Assembly: GCA_002049495.1 (NCBI GenBank)
Contig: LLYS01000005.1
Coordinates: forward strand, 62,001-126,000
Origin: Epsilonproteobacteria bacterium tcs-49
Lineage (GTDB): Bacteria; Campylobacterota; Campylobacteria; Campylobacterales; Sulfurovaceae
Length of the DNA stretch: 64,000 nt
Direction of reading: 5' to 3'
The stretch's first letter is position 1. Each line of letters starts with the position of its first letter. The notes under the pieces are model-generated. The model saw nothing but the letters and a program-made list of their open reading frames with translations, made no database searches and was not told the origin of the DNA. This document shows positions 34,444 through 44,035 of the stretch, piece after piece. Made by a program: the position numbers and the translations under genes.

Positions 34444-36084
34444 CTATTTGAGCTGCTCTTTCAAAACATCACCGAGAGTTGATTTTGAGTCGTCCATGGA
34501 ATCGAGAATCTCTTTCTCTTTCTGTTTCTCTTTTCTCTTTACCGAGAGTCTGACTCTGTCTTTCTTCTCATCGATCATGATGATGACCGCTTCGATCTCC
34601 TGTCCCTTCTCAAGCTCTTCGGCGTTGAGGGGATAAAGTTCTTCGTTTCTGATCAATCCGTCTACACTGTCGTTGAGTTTTACGAAAACACCGAAATCGG
34701 TAATATCTTTGATCGTACCGTTGATGATGTCGCCGACTTTGTACTCCTTGGCAAAAGCTGCCGCAGGTGATTCAAGAAGCGCTTTTTTGCTCAGGCTGAT
34801 CTTTTCGTTGTCTCTGTCGATCGCGGTGATTTTAACTTCCACTTTATCGCCCGCTTTGAATACGTCTTTGGCTTTGTTGCCGTCCCAATCGACGTTATCG
34901 TTGTGCAGCAACCCTTCTACGTTGCCGATCTTGACAAATGCGCCGAAATCGGTTGTATTGCTCACTTCACCCTCTACCACGTCACCGGGTTTGTGGCTGG
35001 AAGCGAAGCTGTCAAAGGGTTTGGGCTGTAGTGATTTCAAAGAAACACGGAGTCTTTGGTTTTCACTGTCGATCTCGATCACTTCCACGTCCAGCTCCTG
35101 ACCGATCTCAAGGTAATCTTTGGGGTCTTTTCTCCCCTTGTCCCAGGAGATTTCGGAAACGTGCAAAAAGCCCTCGATATCGTTGCCCAGATCTACAAAT
35201 GCCCCGTAGCTTTCGATATTGCTGACGACGACTTTGATCGTGTCGCCCTCATCGATCTCCTCTTTAACCTCGTCCCAGGGGTTGGCGATAGTGGCTTTGA
35301 TCGAAAGGGAAAGGTGTTTTTTCTCCTTGTCGTAACCGATCGCTTTAACTTCAACCTCGTTGCCCACTTCAAAGTGGCGCGCCGCGTTTACGGGACCTCT
35401 GTGGCTGATTTCACTGTAGTGAACCAAACCGTCTACGCCGCCGACGTCAACAAACATCCCGTAGTTGGTGATCGTTTTGACCACGCCGCTCATGACATCT
35501 TTTTTGAGCACTTCCTGGATGATATCCTCACGCTCTTCGTCTTTTCTGTCCAGATACTCTTTTCTGGAGATGATGATACTGTTTTTCTCTCTATCGACTT
35601 TGACGACATACGCTTTGATCTCTCTGCCGATCACTTTCGCATTTTTTCTAAACGCCGCCAAAGAGTTTGGCATGAAAAATTCAATATCGTCCGCTTTTAC
35701 GACGTAACCGCCCTTGTTCTGCGCGACGATCTTCCCTTCGATCAGGTATTCGTTTTCCTCGTCATACTCTTTGATAAACTCTTTTGTCTGCAGCTTGCTA
35801 AGCGCTTTGGCATGCGAAACAAAACTTCTGGAACCTGCGGATCTGGTTTTGATAACCTCGATCTTGTCGCCCTCTTTCCAAACGACGTTGCCCTCTTCAT
35901 CTTTCAACTCATCAAGATTTAAAATTGCTTCGAGCTTTTGATTGATGTCAATCAAAGCTTGAGAATCTTCAATCTTTGCGATCACACCCTCAAGAATCTG
36001 ATCCTGTGAACTTCTCAACGATTCATCAAGCATCGCCGCGAAATCTTCATCTGTCATCTCAATATCTTGAAACTCTTTATCCAT
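34444..36084 (-). CDS. rpsA: Ribosomal protein S1
   Basis: A 546-residue protein with six consecutive S1 RNA-binding repeats. Well-marked ones include MSGVVKTITNYGMFVDVGGV followed by DGLVHYSEIS, KVVVSNIESYGAFVDLGNDIEGFLHVSEISW, VEGEVSNTTDFGAFVKIGNVEGLLH and INGTIKDITDFGVFVKLND. S1 holds mRNA on the 30S subunit. It is placed between ispH and serA as in related genomes. Confidence 0.96.
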   Translation of the reverse strand: MDKEFQDIEMTDEDFAAMLDESLRSSQDQILEGVIAKIEDSQALIDINQKLEAILNLDELKDEEGNVVWKEGDKIEVIKTRSAGSRSFVSHAKALSKLQTKEFIKEYDEENEYLIEGKIVAQNKGGYVVKADDIEFFMPNSLAAFRKNAKVIGREIKAYVVKVDREKNSIIISRKEYLDRKDEEREDIIQEVLKKDVMSGVVKTITNYGMFVDVGGVDGLVHYSEISHRGPVNAARHFEVGNEVEVKAIGYDKEKKHLSLSIKATIANPWDEVKEEIDEGDTIKVVVSNIESYGAFVDLGNDIEGFLHVSEISWDKGRKDPKDYLEIGQELDVEVIEIDSENQRLRVSLKSLQPKPFDSFASSHKPGDVVEGEVSNTTDFGAFVKIGNVEGLLHNDNVDWDGNKAKDVFKAGDKVEVKITAIDRDNEKISLSKKALLESPAAAFAKEYKVGDIINGTIKDITDFGVFVKLNDSVDGLIRNEELYPLNAEELEKGQEIEAVIIMIDEKKDRVRLSVKRKEKQKEKEILDSMDDSKSTLGDVLKEQLK

Positions 36085-36127
36085 TATCTACCTTTTATTA
36101 ACCTATAATTGCAAATTTTATCTAAAA

Positions 36128-36964
36128 CTAGGTTTTAATTAACTGAATTTTTTTAACATTTTTTTCAATTATCCAATCGGGGGTGGATGCACCCGCGCTG
36201 ATTCCGCATATCTGTTTCCCTTTAAACCACGCATCCTCCAGGTCGTTTTCATTCTCTACGAGGTAGCTGTCTTCACACTCTTGCAAGCAGATACTGAGCA
36301 GCTGTTTCGTATTTGAGGAGTGCTTTCCGCCGATAACGATCATAATATCGGCTTCTTTGGCCAAATCCCTCGCCGCGTCCTGGTTTTCAAAGGTCGCGTT
36401 GCAGATAGTGTTAAATACCCGCACCTCCTTGTAGTTGCGGATCAGATAATCGACGAGTTTGGAAAAATCGTCGGGTTTTCTCGTGGTTTGGGAAACGATG
36501 GCGACCTTTTGATTGAGTTGCAGCTTTTGCAACTCCTCCACGCCGTTGACGACGAAGGTGCGTTCGTTGCCGTAACTTAGAACCCCTTTGATCTCGGGGT
36601 GTTTGCTGTCGCCGAAAATGACGACGTCATACCCCTCCGTACTCATCTGTTCGACGATATTTTGCGGTTTTGTCACGAAGGGGCAGGTAGCGTCAATGAG
36701 GTTGACGCCCTTGTTTTGCAGATAGATTTTATTATCTTTTTCGATGCCGTGGGTGCGGATCACCGCATCCTGACCGCCGGCTATCTCTTCGATCTCGTCG
36801 GTAACATCCACGTCGTAATCGGCTTTTAAGCGGCGTATTTCGGCGTTATTGTGGATAAGCGGTCCGATGGTAACGCTGCCCTTATGCTCCTGGGCGATAC
36901 CGATGGCACGCTTGACGCCGAAACAAAACCCCAGGCTTTTGGCTATGCGTATCTCGATCATCAC
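36128..36964 (-). CDS. ispH: 4-hydroxy-3-methylbut-2-enyl diphosphate reductase
   Basis: IspH makes IPP and DMAPP in the last step of the MEP pathway using a [4Fe-4S] cluster. The three cluster cysteines are in [12 protein letters not shown] (about 10-21), [11 protein letters not shown] and [11 protein letters not shown]. His residues in GPLIHN and FGDSKHPE bind the diphosphate. Length is 278; ATGATG gives two adjacent starts. The gene overlaps aroA by four bases. Confidence 0.96.
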   Translation of the reverse strand: MMIEIRIAKSLGFCFGVKRAIGIAQEHKGSVTIGPLIHNNAEIRRLKADYDVDVTDEIEEIAGGQDAVIRTHGIEKDNKIYLQNKGVNLIDATCPFVTKPQNIVEQMSTEGYDVVIFGDSKHPEIKGVLSYGNERTFVVNGVEELQKLQLNQKVAIVSQTTRKPDDFSKLVDYLIRNYKEVRVFNTICNATFENQDAARDLAKEADIMIVIGGKHSSNTKQLLSICLQECEDSYLVENENDLEDAWFKGKQICGISAGASTPDWIIEKNVKKIQLIKT

Positions 36965-38250
36965 GCCTCCTTGACCGCCGTCACCCGCCCGAGAATTTCA
37001 AAGAAGTTGGGGAAGGAGGTATCGATACACTCCGTATCTTCGATGCGCATCCCGCACAATAAACCGCCTACGGCAAAGCTCATGGCGATGCGGTGGTCCC
37101 CGTGGCTATCGATCACTGCGCTTTTCAATTCGCCGCCGGTGATATCGTAGCCGTCCTCACACTCTGCAACTTCGACCCCGCACCTTTGCAAGCCCGCCAC
37201 CACCGTAGCGATGCGGTCACTTTCCTTGACCCGCAGCTCCTCGGCGTTGCGTACGCTGCTTGTTCCCTGCGCAACCGCCATAGCGATGGCCAAAGCGGGA
37301 AGCTCATCGATAAGCCAGGAGATGTTTTCGCTCACCTCCACCCCCTTTAAGCCGTCGCTGTAGGTTACGGTGATATCTCCCATGGGTTCATAGATATCCT
37401 CTTTTTGGATATACTGGATATCAGCGCCCATACGCTCGAGCACTTTATATGCCCCGATACGCGTTTTATTGAGCGTAATATCTTTGATCGTTACCTTCGC
37501 TCCCGGCACGATCGCCGCGGCTACGGCAAAGAAAAAAGCGCTGGAGGGATCGGTGGGTACGGTCAGTTCAAGGGGTTTTAAGGGCCCCTGCATAGGTTCT
37601 ACGCCGACTTTGTTGCCCTCGATTTCAAGTTTCGCGCCCATCCCCCGAAGCATCCGCTCGGTATGGTCGCGGCTTTTATGGGGTTCGCTGACGGTTGAAC
37701 GCCCTTTGGCTTTGAGCGCGGCGAGGATCAGCGCGCTTTTGACCTGCGCCGAAGCGATCTTGCTCTCATAATTAAAAGGTTGCAGACTTTTACCCCGGAT
37801 ACTCAGCGGCGCCAAATCTCCGTTATTGCGCCCGTCTATCTGCGCGCCGATGGAGCGCAGCGGATCGGCGACGCGCTTCATGGGGCGTCTTCGCAGGTAT
37901 TTGTCCCCGGTCAGGACAAAGTGCCCCTCCAAACCGCTCAAAAAGCCGCAAAACAGCCGGATCGCCGTACCGCTGTTGCCGCAATCGAGGATATCGTCGG
38001 GCTCTTGCAGCGTTTTTGGCGGGGTGATCGTCAAAACGCCCCGTTCATCCTCTTTGACCCGTGCACCCAACTGTTTGGTGATATGGAGGGTGTTGAGGGT
38101 ATCTTCGGCTTTGAGAAAGTTTTTGATTGTCGAGGGTTGATCACTCAACAGCGCAAACATGGCGCTTCTGTGCGAAATCGATTTATCGCTGGCGATATCG
38201 TCGCACAGCAGGGAGAAAGGCCTGGCCTGCTCTACGGTTACGGACCTCAT
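36961..38250 (-). CDS. aroA: EPSP synthase (3-phosphoshikimate 1-carboxyvinyltransferase)
   Basis: AroA adds enolpyruvate to shikimate-3-phosphate in the chorismate pathway. The 429-residue protein has [18 protein letters not shown] near 18-35, [18 protein letters not shown], the RPM segment of [30 protein letters not shown] and RVKESDRI, with DGYDITGG and [16 protein letters not shown] at the end. It overlaps both ispH and pheT by four bases. Confidence 0.96.
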   Translation of the reverse strand: MRSVTVEQARPFSLLCDDIASDKSISHRSAMFALLSDQPSTIKNFLKAEDTLNTLHITKQLGARVKEDERGVLTITPPKTLQEPDDILDCGNSGTAIRLFCGFLSGLEGHFVLTGDKYLRRRPMKRVADPLRSIGAQIDGRNNGDLAPLSIRGKSLQPFNYESKIASAQVKSALILAALKAKGRSTVSEPHKSRDHTERMLRGMGAKLEIEGNKVGVEPMQGPLKPLELTVPTDPSSAFFFAVAAAIVPGAKVTIKDITLNKTRIGAYKVLERMGADIQYIQKEDIYEPMGDITVTYSDGLKGVEVSENISWLIDELPALAIAMAVAQGTSSVRNAEELRVKESDRIATVVAGLQRCGVEVAECEDGYDITGGELKSAVIDSHGDHRIAMSFAVGGLLCGMRIEDTECIDTSFPNFFEILGRVTAVKEA

Positions 38251-40553
38251 CGCAGTTTCGCACCCAGCTTTGCTTCCGCGGTTTTCAAGACCGAATCCAT
38301 AATCGGTTCGATATCCTTATCCCCCAAAGTTCCTTCGGTGGATTGGATAAAGAAGCGAACCGTCAAACTTTTCTCTTTCCCCAGACTTTTATCCTCAAAC
38401 AGATCCACGGGATAAAAGCTTTTGAGCATCGGATTCTCCACGGTTTCCAGTACCGAGCGGATCTGTTCGTAGGGGATCTTTTTATCGACCAGCAGACTCA
38501 GATCACGGGTAACGCCCTGGTAGTTGGAGATACCGCCCACCTCTTTTTTCTCCGGCAAGAGCGCGTCAAGATTCACCGACGCAACAAAACCGGTGGGCAG
38601 TTCAAACTCCGTATCGGGGTGCAGCTTTGATAAAAAGCCCACCGTTTCGCCTTTGATGACGATATCGGCACTCTGATAGGGATGCAGCAGACGGTTTTCA
38701 TAGCTGCAGGATTTAAGTTCGAAATCCCCGATCACCGACCCGAGGGTTTTGATAAACTCCTCTACGTCGATCTCTTCGGGTTTGCCCGCGTTGGTGATAT
38801 TTTCGTCGCTTTTTGCCCCGCAGAAAACAAAGCTGATCTCATCACGCTCTTCGCGTTTGGCGTTAAAAACGGTCCCGATCTCAAACAGGCGTACGCTTTT
38901 CTTGCCGTAGTTGATATTTCGCTGGGCCGCTTCGAGCATATTCAAAAGCGCCGTGGAGCGCAGGCCGTCCATATCGGAGGTGATGGGATTAACTACCGCA
39001 AGTTTTTCCTGCACCGTTTCAAAGCCGTAGTGTTCAAGCTTTTTGTTTTCGCAAAACAGATAGGTCATCACTTCAAAGTAGCCGTTCGCCGCCGCGCGCT
39101 GTTTCAGATCACGCTTGAATTTAAAGCGCGCCATGGTGGGGTTGAGGCGGTTGTGCTCCACAAACTTCATCCGCTTGGGCGCGATATTGTCGATCCCGAT
39201 CATACGCACGATCTCTTCGGTGATATCTTGCATATTCATCACGTCGTGACGGAACGCCGGAACGATAACACCGAAACGGTCGCTTTCTAGGTTTTGGATC
39301 GTAAAGCCCAGGTGCTTAAGCACGTTACTCACATCGGTGCGGTCCACTTTCTGTCCGATCAGGTTTTCCACATCCTGCAGGTTCACCGAAATGGAGCGGC
39401 GCTGTGCCTGGGAATAGAAGGTCGAACTGCCGCTGTAGATATTGCTTTTACTGCAAGCTGCCAGGTTTTTAGCCAGCAGTTCCATACCAAAATCCACGTC
39501 CGGTTCGCTGCCCCGGGAGGTTCTGAAATAAAGCTCGTCGGGTTTGATATCCGTTGTCGCTACTACCGGAACGATCTTGTCGGGGCGGATATAGCTGGCT
39601 TCAAGGATGATCTTTTCATTTTGAGGCAGCGACGTATCGCTTTGGTTGATCCCCACCGCGGCCGCTTCCGCGCTGCCCGTTAACTGTACGTATTCATCCT
39701 CCTGCAGTGTCAACTTCGCTTTTTTCTCTCCGAAAAAACCAAAATCGTACGCACGCAAAATCACCCCCGATTCGTGGGTCGTATAGTAAAGCAGTTTATC
39801 GATATCGTTTTCGATCTGCTTCTCCACCGTCGCCAGGCGCAACTGTACGATAAAGGGGACCTGCAGCTTTTTGACCTCGGCGACTTTATAGTGCATATTG
39901 ACCCCGTCGATATCATCATACACAAAAGAAAGAATCTTTCCGATCCCGATGGAGGCGCGATCCTCTCCGCCGGATTCGAAGGTTTTCAACTCTTTGTTAA
40001 ACGCCGCGCTGAGATCTCTGGCGACGCCGTGGATACTCAGACAGTCGCCGCGGTTTGGCGTCAAATCGATTTCGATCACGTCGTCGTCAAAGAGGGAAAA
40101 GCCCCGCAGTTCGATCCCCGGCGTGAGTTTTCCCACACTTGCGTCAAGCTGCATGATCCCGTCGTTCATCTTCGGCAGACCCAACTCTTCGGAGGAGCAG
40201 ATCATCCCCTCGCTCTCCACGCCACGCAGTTTGGCGTGTTTGATCTCAAAATTTCCCGGCAGTACCGCTCCGATCATCGCAACGGCCACGTACTCGGCGT
40301 CCACGACGTTTTTCGCGCCGCAGACGATCTGGCGGGTATCGGTGCCCACATCCACCGTACAAACGTTGAGTTTATCCGCATCGGGGTGTTTTTCGCAGGA
40401 AACGATCTTTCCCACTACCACTTTCTCGGGAACGGTGTAACTCTTTACTCCGTCAACCTCCAAGCCCAAATCGTTGAGTTTTTTACACAGCTGCTGCGTT
40501 GAAATATCACTCAGGTCCACCCATTCGTTTAACCAACTTCTTGTTATTATCAT
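38247..40553 (-). CDS. pheT: Phenylalanyl-tRNA synthetase beta subunit
   Basis: A 768-residue subunit of the (alpha-beta)2 enzyme. In order it shows the N-terminal helical segment, the EMAP/Trbp111-like tRNA-binding domain ([20 protein letters not shown] at about 46-65), the B3/B4 editing domain, B5 ([19 protein letters not shown]), the catalytic-like core and the C-terminal anticodon-binding ferredoxin fold ([22 protein letters not shown]). It lies downstream of pheS but with an unusual 124-base gap. Confidence 0.96.
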   Translation of the reverse strand: MIITRSWLNEWVDLSDISTQQLCKKLNDLGLEVDGVKSYTVPEKVVVGKIVSCEKHPDADKLNVCTVDVGTDTRQIVCGAKNVVDAEYVAVAMIGAVLPGNFEIKHAKLRGVESEGMICSSEELGLPKMNDGIMQLDASVGKLTPGIELRGFSLFDDDVIEIDLTPNRGDCLSIHGVARDLSAAFNKELKTFESGGEDRASIGIGKILSFVYDDIDGVNMHYKVAEVKKLQVPFIVQLRLATVEKQIENDIDKLLYYTTHESGVILRAYDFGFFGEKKAKLTLQEDEYVQLTGSAEAAAVGINQSDTSLPQNEKIILEASYIRPDKIVPVVATTDIKPDELYFRTSRGSEPDVDFGMELLAKNLAACSKSNIYSGSSTFYSQAQRRSISVNLQDVENLIGQKVDRTDVSNVLKHLGFTIQNLESDRFGVIVPAFRHDVMNMQDITEEIVRMIGIDNIAPKRMKFVEHNRLNPTMARFKFKRDLKQRAAANGYFEVMTYLFCENKKLEHYGFETVQEKLAVVNPITSDMDGLRSTALLNMLEAAQRNINYGKKSVRLFEIGTVFNAKREERDEISFVFCGAKSDENITNAGKPEEIDVEEFIKTLGSVIGDFELKSCSYENRLLHPYQSADIVIKGETVGFLSKLHPDTEFELPTGFVASVNLDALLPEKKEVGGISNYQGVTRDLSLLVDKKIPYEQIRSVLETVENPMLKSFYPVDLFEDKSLGKEKSLTVRFFIQSTEGTLGDKDIEPIMDSVLKTAEAKLGAKLR

Positions 40554-40568
40554 TTTGTACTCTCTCCT

Positions 40569-40623
40569 TTTTGCGAAAACGTACCTTCCGCAAAACTCCC
40601 TCCGGCCGAAGCTGTGCTCCGGA
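40569..40623. repeat. Two small inverted repeats in the pheS-pheT gap
   Basis: TTTTGCG (40569-40575) pairs with CGCAAAA (40589-40595), and TCCGG (40601-40605) pairs with CCGGA (40619-40623). Together they occupy the gap between pheS and pheT. No coding frame or T-rich terminator is seen. They could be a processing site, an attenuator or a dispersed palindromic repeat. Confidence 0.5.
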
Positions 40624-40677
40624 CAGGAGAAATATCATGGTTTTTATATCTGTTTACTGTTTTCAAAGCCGGGTATT

Positions 40678-41670
40678 TCATCTAAATTGCTCCAATAATC
40701 GTTCATCACCTTCAAAAAGCGAACGCAGATCGGGAATTTTGTGGATCAGCATGGCAAAACGCTCGACCCCCAGACCAAAGGCGTATCCGCTCACGTCTTT
40801 GTACCCGACCGCTTTAAATACGTTGGGATCGACCATCCCGCACCCAAGCACTTCCAGCCAACCCGTATGGGAGCACACGCGGCACCCTTCGCCTTTGCAA
40901 AAGATACAGCTGATATCCGCTTCGGCGCTGGGTTCGGTAAAGGGGAAGAAGCTCGGGCGAAAGCGTACGGCCACGTCGCCGAACATATACTGCAAAAACT
41001 CCGTAAGCATCGATTTGAGATTGGCAAAGGAGACTTCGCCGCTCTCTTCTACGACCAAGCCTTCCACCTGGTGAAACATCGGCGTATGGGTCAAATCAAA
41101 ATCGCGCCGGAATACCGTCCCGGGGCTGATCATGCGCACGGGCGGTTTTGTTTTAAGCATGGTTCGGATCTGTACGGGGGAGGTGTGGGTCCGCAAAAGC
41201 GACCCGTCCTTGCAGTAGAAAGTGTCCTGCATATCCCGTGCGGGGTGGAACTTGGGCAGGTTCAGCGCTTCAAAGTTGTGAAAATCGTCTTCGACCAGCG
41301 GCCCCGTTTCCACGGAAAAATTCTGCGCCGCAAAATACTCGATAATGCGGTCCATCGTATCCATCACCGGATGCAGCGCCCCGGTTTTTTGTTTGGGCGC
41401 GTACATGGACAGATCCATCGCTTCGCTTTTGAGCTGTTCCTGCAGCGCTTTTTGTTCCAACTTTTCCTTGGTAGCGTCAAAGAGGTTTTGTAAAGAGGTT
41501 TTTGTTTCGTTGAGTTTTTTTGCAAAGCCCGCTTTCTCGTCGTTGGGCAAATCCTTGAGCTTGGCAAACTCCTTCGCCAAATCACCCTTTTTCCCGAAAA
41601 CGGAGATGCGCACTTTTTCTAAGCTTTGTAAATCCTTAGCTTTTTTTATTCTGCTTTCTAACTCTTTCAA
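40678..41670 (-). CDS. pheS: Phenylalanyl-tRNA synthetase alpha subunit
   Basis: The catalytic class II subunit, 330 residues. A coiled N-terminal arm (about 1-85) is followed by motif 2 ([12 protein letters not shown] and [23 protein letters not shown]) and motif 3 ([18 protein letters not shown]). The start is TTG at 41670, with AAGGGAA upstream; no in-frame ATG fits. It follows a 98-base AT-rich gap after psd that contains TATAAA-like elements and probably a promoter. Confidence 0.95.
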   Translation of the reverse strand: MKELESRIKKAKDLQSLEKVRISVFGKKGDLAKEFAKLKDLPNDEKAGFAKKLNETKTSLQNLFDATKEKLEQKALQEQLKSEAMDLSMYAPKQKTGALHPVMDTMDRIIEYFAAQNFSVETGPLVEDDFHNFEALNLPKFHPARDMQDTFYCKDGSLLRTHTSPVQIRTMLKTKPPVRMISPGTVFRRDFDLTHTPMFHQVEGLVVEESGEVSFANLKSMLTEFLQYMFGDVAVRFRPSFFPFTEPSAEADISCIFCKGEGCRVCSHTGWLEVLGCGMVDPNVFKAVGYKDVSGYAFGLGVERFAMLIHKIPDLRSLFEGDERLLEQFR

Positions 41671-41768
41671 GAAGGTTCCCTTAGTTTTTTCCTAATATTT
41701 TATAATAAATACTATTAATACCAAATGAAAGATGAAAGATAACGGCCGGGAGCAAGGCGGAGAGGGCG

Positions 41769-42575
41769 CTATCTACCCGCTTTGATCGCGGCGATCGCTT
41801 CGCCGAAACGCACCTTGCTGCCCTCGTGCAGATCCAGATCAAACAGTCCCTCCTGGGAAACCATTACGACCGTCGAACCCATTTTAAAATACCCCAAAAG
41901 CTCCCCCTTTTCGACAAAAAGTTCCCGGTAGGTATACTTTTTGATCACGCCGCTTTTGACATTGGTTTGGATATCCTTTTCAAACTCCACGGTCATCTGT
42001 CCCACGTTCAGCGCTCCGATAAGGATCAAAAACAGTTTTTTCCCCTCCACCTGCGCCTCGATAATCACCCGCTCGTTTTCCACGAACAGTCCCGGGATCT
42101 TTTTGAGGTATTTCAAATTCACCGGAAAAAGCTTTCCCGGGACGTGCGTGACGCTAAGAACCTGCATATCGCAGGGGATATGGTAGCGGTGGTAATCCTT
42201 AGGGGAGAGGTAAAAATTTACGTAATCCCCGCCCTCAAACTCCGGTTCGCAATCTGCGTAATTGGAGGTGAGCAGCTTTTTGAGCGAATAGCTTTTGCCC
42301 TTGATTTGAAACAGGGTATCGCGCTCGACTCTGCCCATCTTTGTGATAAAGGCATCCACCGGGGAGATCACCCCCTCTTGCAGCGCTCTTGGCTGCTTTA
42401 GCGCTCTGGTAAAGAGCGCGTTTAAACTTTTATAGCTTTCTACGGGAGCAAACTCTCCCATATCCAGTTTCATCAATTTGACGTATGCTTTATTTATAAG
42501 CTTTTGCAAAAACGCGGGAAAACTCGCCTGCGCGAACTTGCCAAATATCCTCGATATTTGATTGGTACATATCAT
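41769..42575 (-). CDS. psd: Phosphatidylserine decarboxylase
   Basis: Psd makes phosphatidylethanolamine at the inner membrane. The ATG at 42575 lies inside the 3' end of the preceding gene and gives 268 residues; earlier in-frame starts are shadow sequence. The proenzyme cleavage motif is GST at 233-235 in FKMGSTVVMV, where the serine becomes the pyruvoyl group (LGST is usual, here MGST). VSPVDAFITKMG-type, HRYHIPCDMQVLSVTHVPGKLFPVN and FVENERVIIEA segments are typical. Confidence 0.93.
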   Translation of the reverse strand: MICTNQISRIFGKFAQASFPAFLQKLINKAYVKLMKLDMGEFAPVESYKSLNALFTRALKQPRALQEGVISPVDAFITKMGRVERDTLFQIKGKSYSLKKLLTSNYADCEPEFEGGDYVNFYLSPKDYHRYHIPCDMQVLSVTHVPGKLFPVNLKYLKKIPGLFVENERVIIEAQVEGKKLFLILIGALNVGQMTVEFEKDIQTNVKSGVIKKYTYRELFVEKGELLGYFKMGSTVVMVSQEGLFDLDLHEGSKVRFGEAIAAIKAGR

Positions 42576-43396
42576 TCTTTCTTTGCCTCCGATTTTTCGA
42601 GGTACCCCAACGCGTCTTCCATCAGCGCGATGTGGTAATCCTCCTGGTAATTGATACATTCAAAAAACTCCGAGAGTTCCTGATCGGTGATCTTGGCTGC
42701 CAACTCTTTGCACTCGCCCTTTGCCGCGACCTCTTCTTCGATGCCGTCGTGGAGGAATACAGATAGATCGTCAAATTTATAAATATCTTGCATTATCATA
42801 CGAGGAACGGCTAAAATCCCCATCTTCGCCATCAACTTCCCGAAGGATTTGAGATGGAAAAAGGATTCCTCGATGAGGATTTGAAACATCCGATTCAGGT
42901 ACGCATCCTCGCTGTGGGCTTTGGCGTAGTTATACACCATGATCAACTCATACTCTTTGTAACTTTCCTCAAACAAAAACAGCGTCAGCGCATCCCTGGC
43001 CTCTTCGGGCAGATTCAAATAATCACGCTTGCCGTTAAACGCGGTAATTTCGCGATCTTCAAAGCCCCGTACCGCCTTTGAAAGAAACTCCAGATCCTTC
43101 ACGATGCGGAAAAACAGCGGATCGTCCGTGCCCTCGCCGCATAGCAGAAGCAGCTGCTCATACTGTTTTTGCAGCGCCTCGAGCATGGGTGCCAACCGCC
43201 CGACGCGGATCGGTACGTCACTTCTGTCGTAACTGTAGGCGATTCCTTTTTGCACAAGACGCTGCTCCACCCAGGTAAAGTGGCGAAACAGAATCTGCGA
43301 GTAATCGTAGAGTTTGTCTTCGCCGCTCATAAAGGAGGTAAACTGCGTCGCCAGCCACGCATGGTGCAACCTGTCTAAAATCGTCGTCAGCTTCAT
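42572..43396 (-). CDS. Ferritin-like helical protein linked to a NifU-like gene
   Basis: A 274-residue all-helical protein. Glu/His pairs spaced as in diiron four-helix bundles appear in LFLFEESYKEYELIMVYNYA, LIEESFFHLKSFGKLMAKMG, DGIEEEVAAKGE and NYQEDYHIALMEDALG, so a metal site is plausible. I do not recognise a named family. It overlaps psd and the NifU-like gene at its ends by a few bases, so the three are one unit. A role in iron-sulfur or metal handling is inference from that neighbour. Confidence 0.65.
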   Translation of the reverse strand: MKLTTILDRLHHAWLATQFTSFMSGEDKLYDYSQILFRHFTWVEQRLVQKGIAYSYDRSDVPIRVGRLAPMLEALQKQYEQLLLLCGEGTDDPLFFRIVKDLEFLSKAVRGFEDREITAFNGKRDYLNLPEEARDALTLFLFEESYKEYELIMVYNYAKAHSEDAYLNRMFQILIEESFFHLKSFGKLMAKMGILAVPRMIMQDIYKFDDLSVFLHDGIEEEVAAKGECKELAAKITDQELSEFFECINYQEDYHIALMEDALGYLEKSEAKKE

Positions 43397-43818
43397 ACCT
43401 CCTCCTTCGTTTCACAGGTTTGGCTGATATAGTACGTCTTCATGGGAAGATCACTCTCCTCCTGGCGCGCATAGTACGTATCCAGCGCCGCCTGTGCCGC
43501 CACGGCGACCATCTCCGAACACGCCGCTTCCTTGGGATCAAGCTCATCCAGCGTCGCTTTGAGGTGATCGATCATCCTTTGCAACTCCTCCAGACTCTGC
43601 CCCTTGGCCGCCTCGGTAAAGATCGAACCGCTCACCACCGTGGTGGAACACCCCACCGCCTGAAAACTGATTTGAGCGATCCTGCCCGCCTCAGGGGTAA
43701 AATAAAGCCCCACTTTTTCGCCGTTGTCGGGGTTTTTACCGATCCCCTCCCCCTGCGCGTTTTCAAGCGGGCCGTAGTTTTTAGGCTGCATCAAATGTTC
43801 CAATACCTGGGCATCCAT
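43393..43818 (-). CDS. NifU/IscU-like scaffold protein with one cluster Cys replaced
   Basis: The ATG at 43818 follows AAAGGAA and gives 141 residues. The IscU/NifU N-terminal fold is clear: VLEHLMQPKNYGPLENAQGEGIG, then ISFQAVGCSTTVVSGSIFTEAAKG and ELDPKEAACSEMVAVAAQAALDTYYA. IscU needs three cluster cysteines. C57 and C100 are present, but the first, normally in NPxCGD, is Asn32 here (NPDNGEKV). An extra C135 lies near the C terminus. It may hold a cluster differently or be a non-scaffold relative. I recall such NGEK variants in this phylum but cannot verify it. Confidence 0.8.
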   Translation of the reverse strand: MDAQVLEHLMQPKNYGPLENAQGEGIGKNPDNGEKVGLYFTPEAGRIAQISFQAVGCSTTVVSGSIFTEAAKGQSLEELQRMIDHLKATLDELDPKEAACSEMVAVAAQAALDTYYARQEESDLPMKTYYISQTCETKEEV

Positions 43819-43833
43819 CGTGTCGTTCCTTTG

Positions 43834-43876
43834 GGCTATTTTGGGTATAATTGTATCCAAATTTGGTACTGTCAAA
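43834..43876 (-). promoter_or_regulatory. Possible promoter upstream of the NifU-like gene
   Basis: The minus strand reads TTGACA (43870-43875) followed within about 20 bases by TACAATTATAC. The -35 box is perfect, but spacing to either -10 candidate (14 or 20) is not ideal. It lies within the divergent gap with gltX2. Confidence 0.35.
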
Positions 43877-44035
43877 ATAGCACTTGCGGTTTAGATCGCC
43901 GCATAAAGGTAAAAACAAGCTCTTTTTTACATAATCTACTTGTTCTGAAGCACTATAGTGAATGATTGTGTAAAAAATATGTAAAAGCTGTTTGGTCAGT
44001 GGCAAAAAGTAGAAAAAAACCAATAAAGGATTTCA

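Noticed and set aside
35056-35922. Plus-strand open frame of 288 codons inside rpsA
   Set aside because: Mirror of the repetitive S1 gene on the other strand; no ribosome-binding site or known fold.
41671-41768. Tandem GAAAGAT repeats upstream of pheS as a regulatory element
   Set aside because: Only two copies of a seven-base unit in AT-rich DNA, well within chance.
43781-44023. Minus-strand open frame across the gltX2/NifU-like gap
   Set aside because: It overlaps the NifU-like gene in another frame and covers the likely promoters; no similarity seen.
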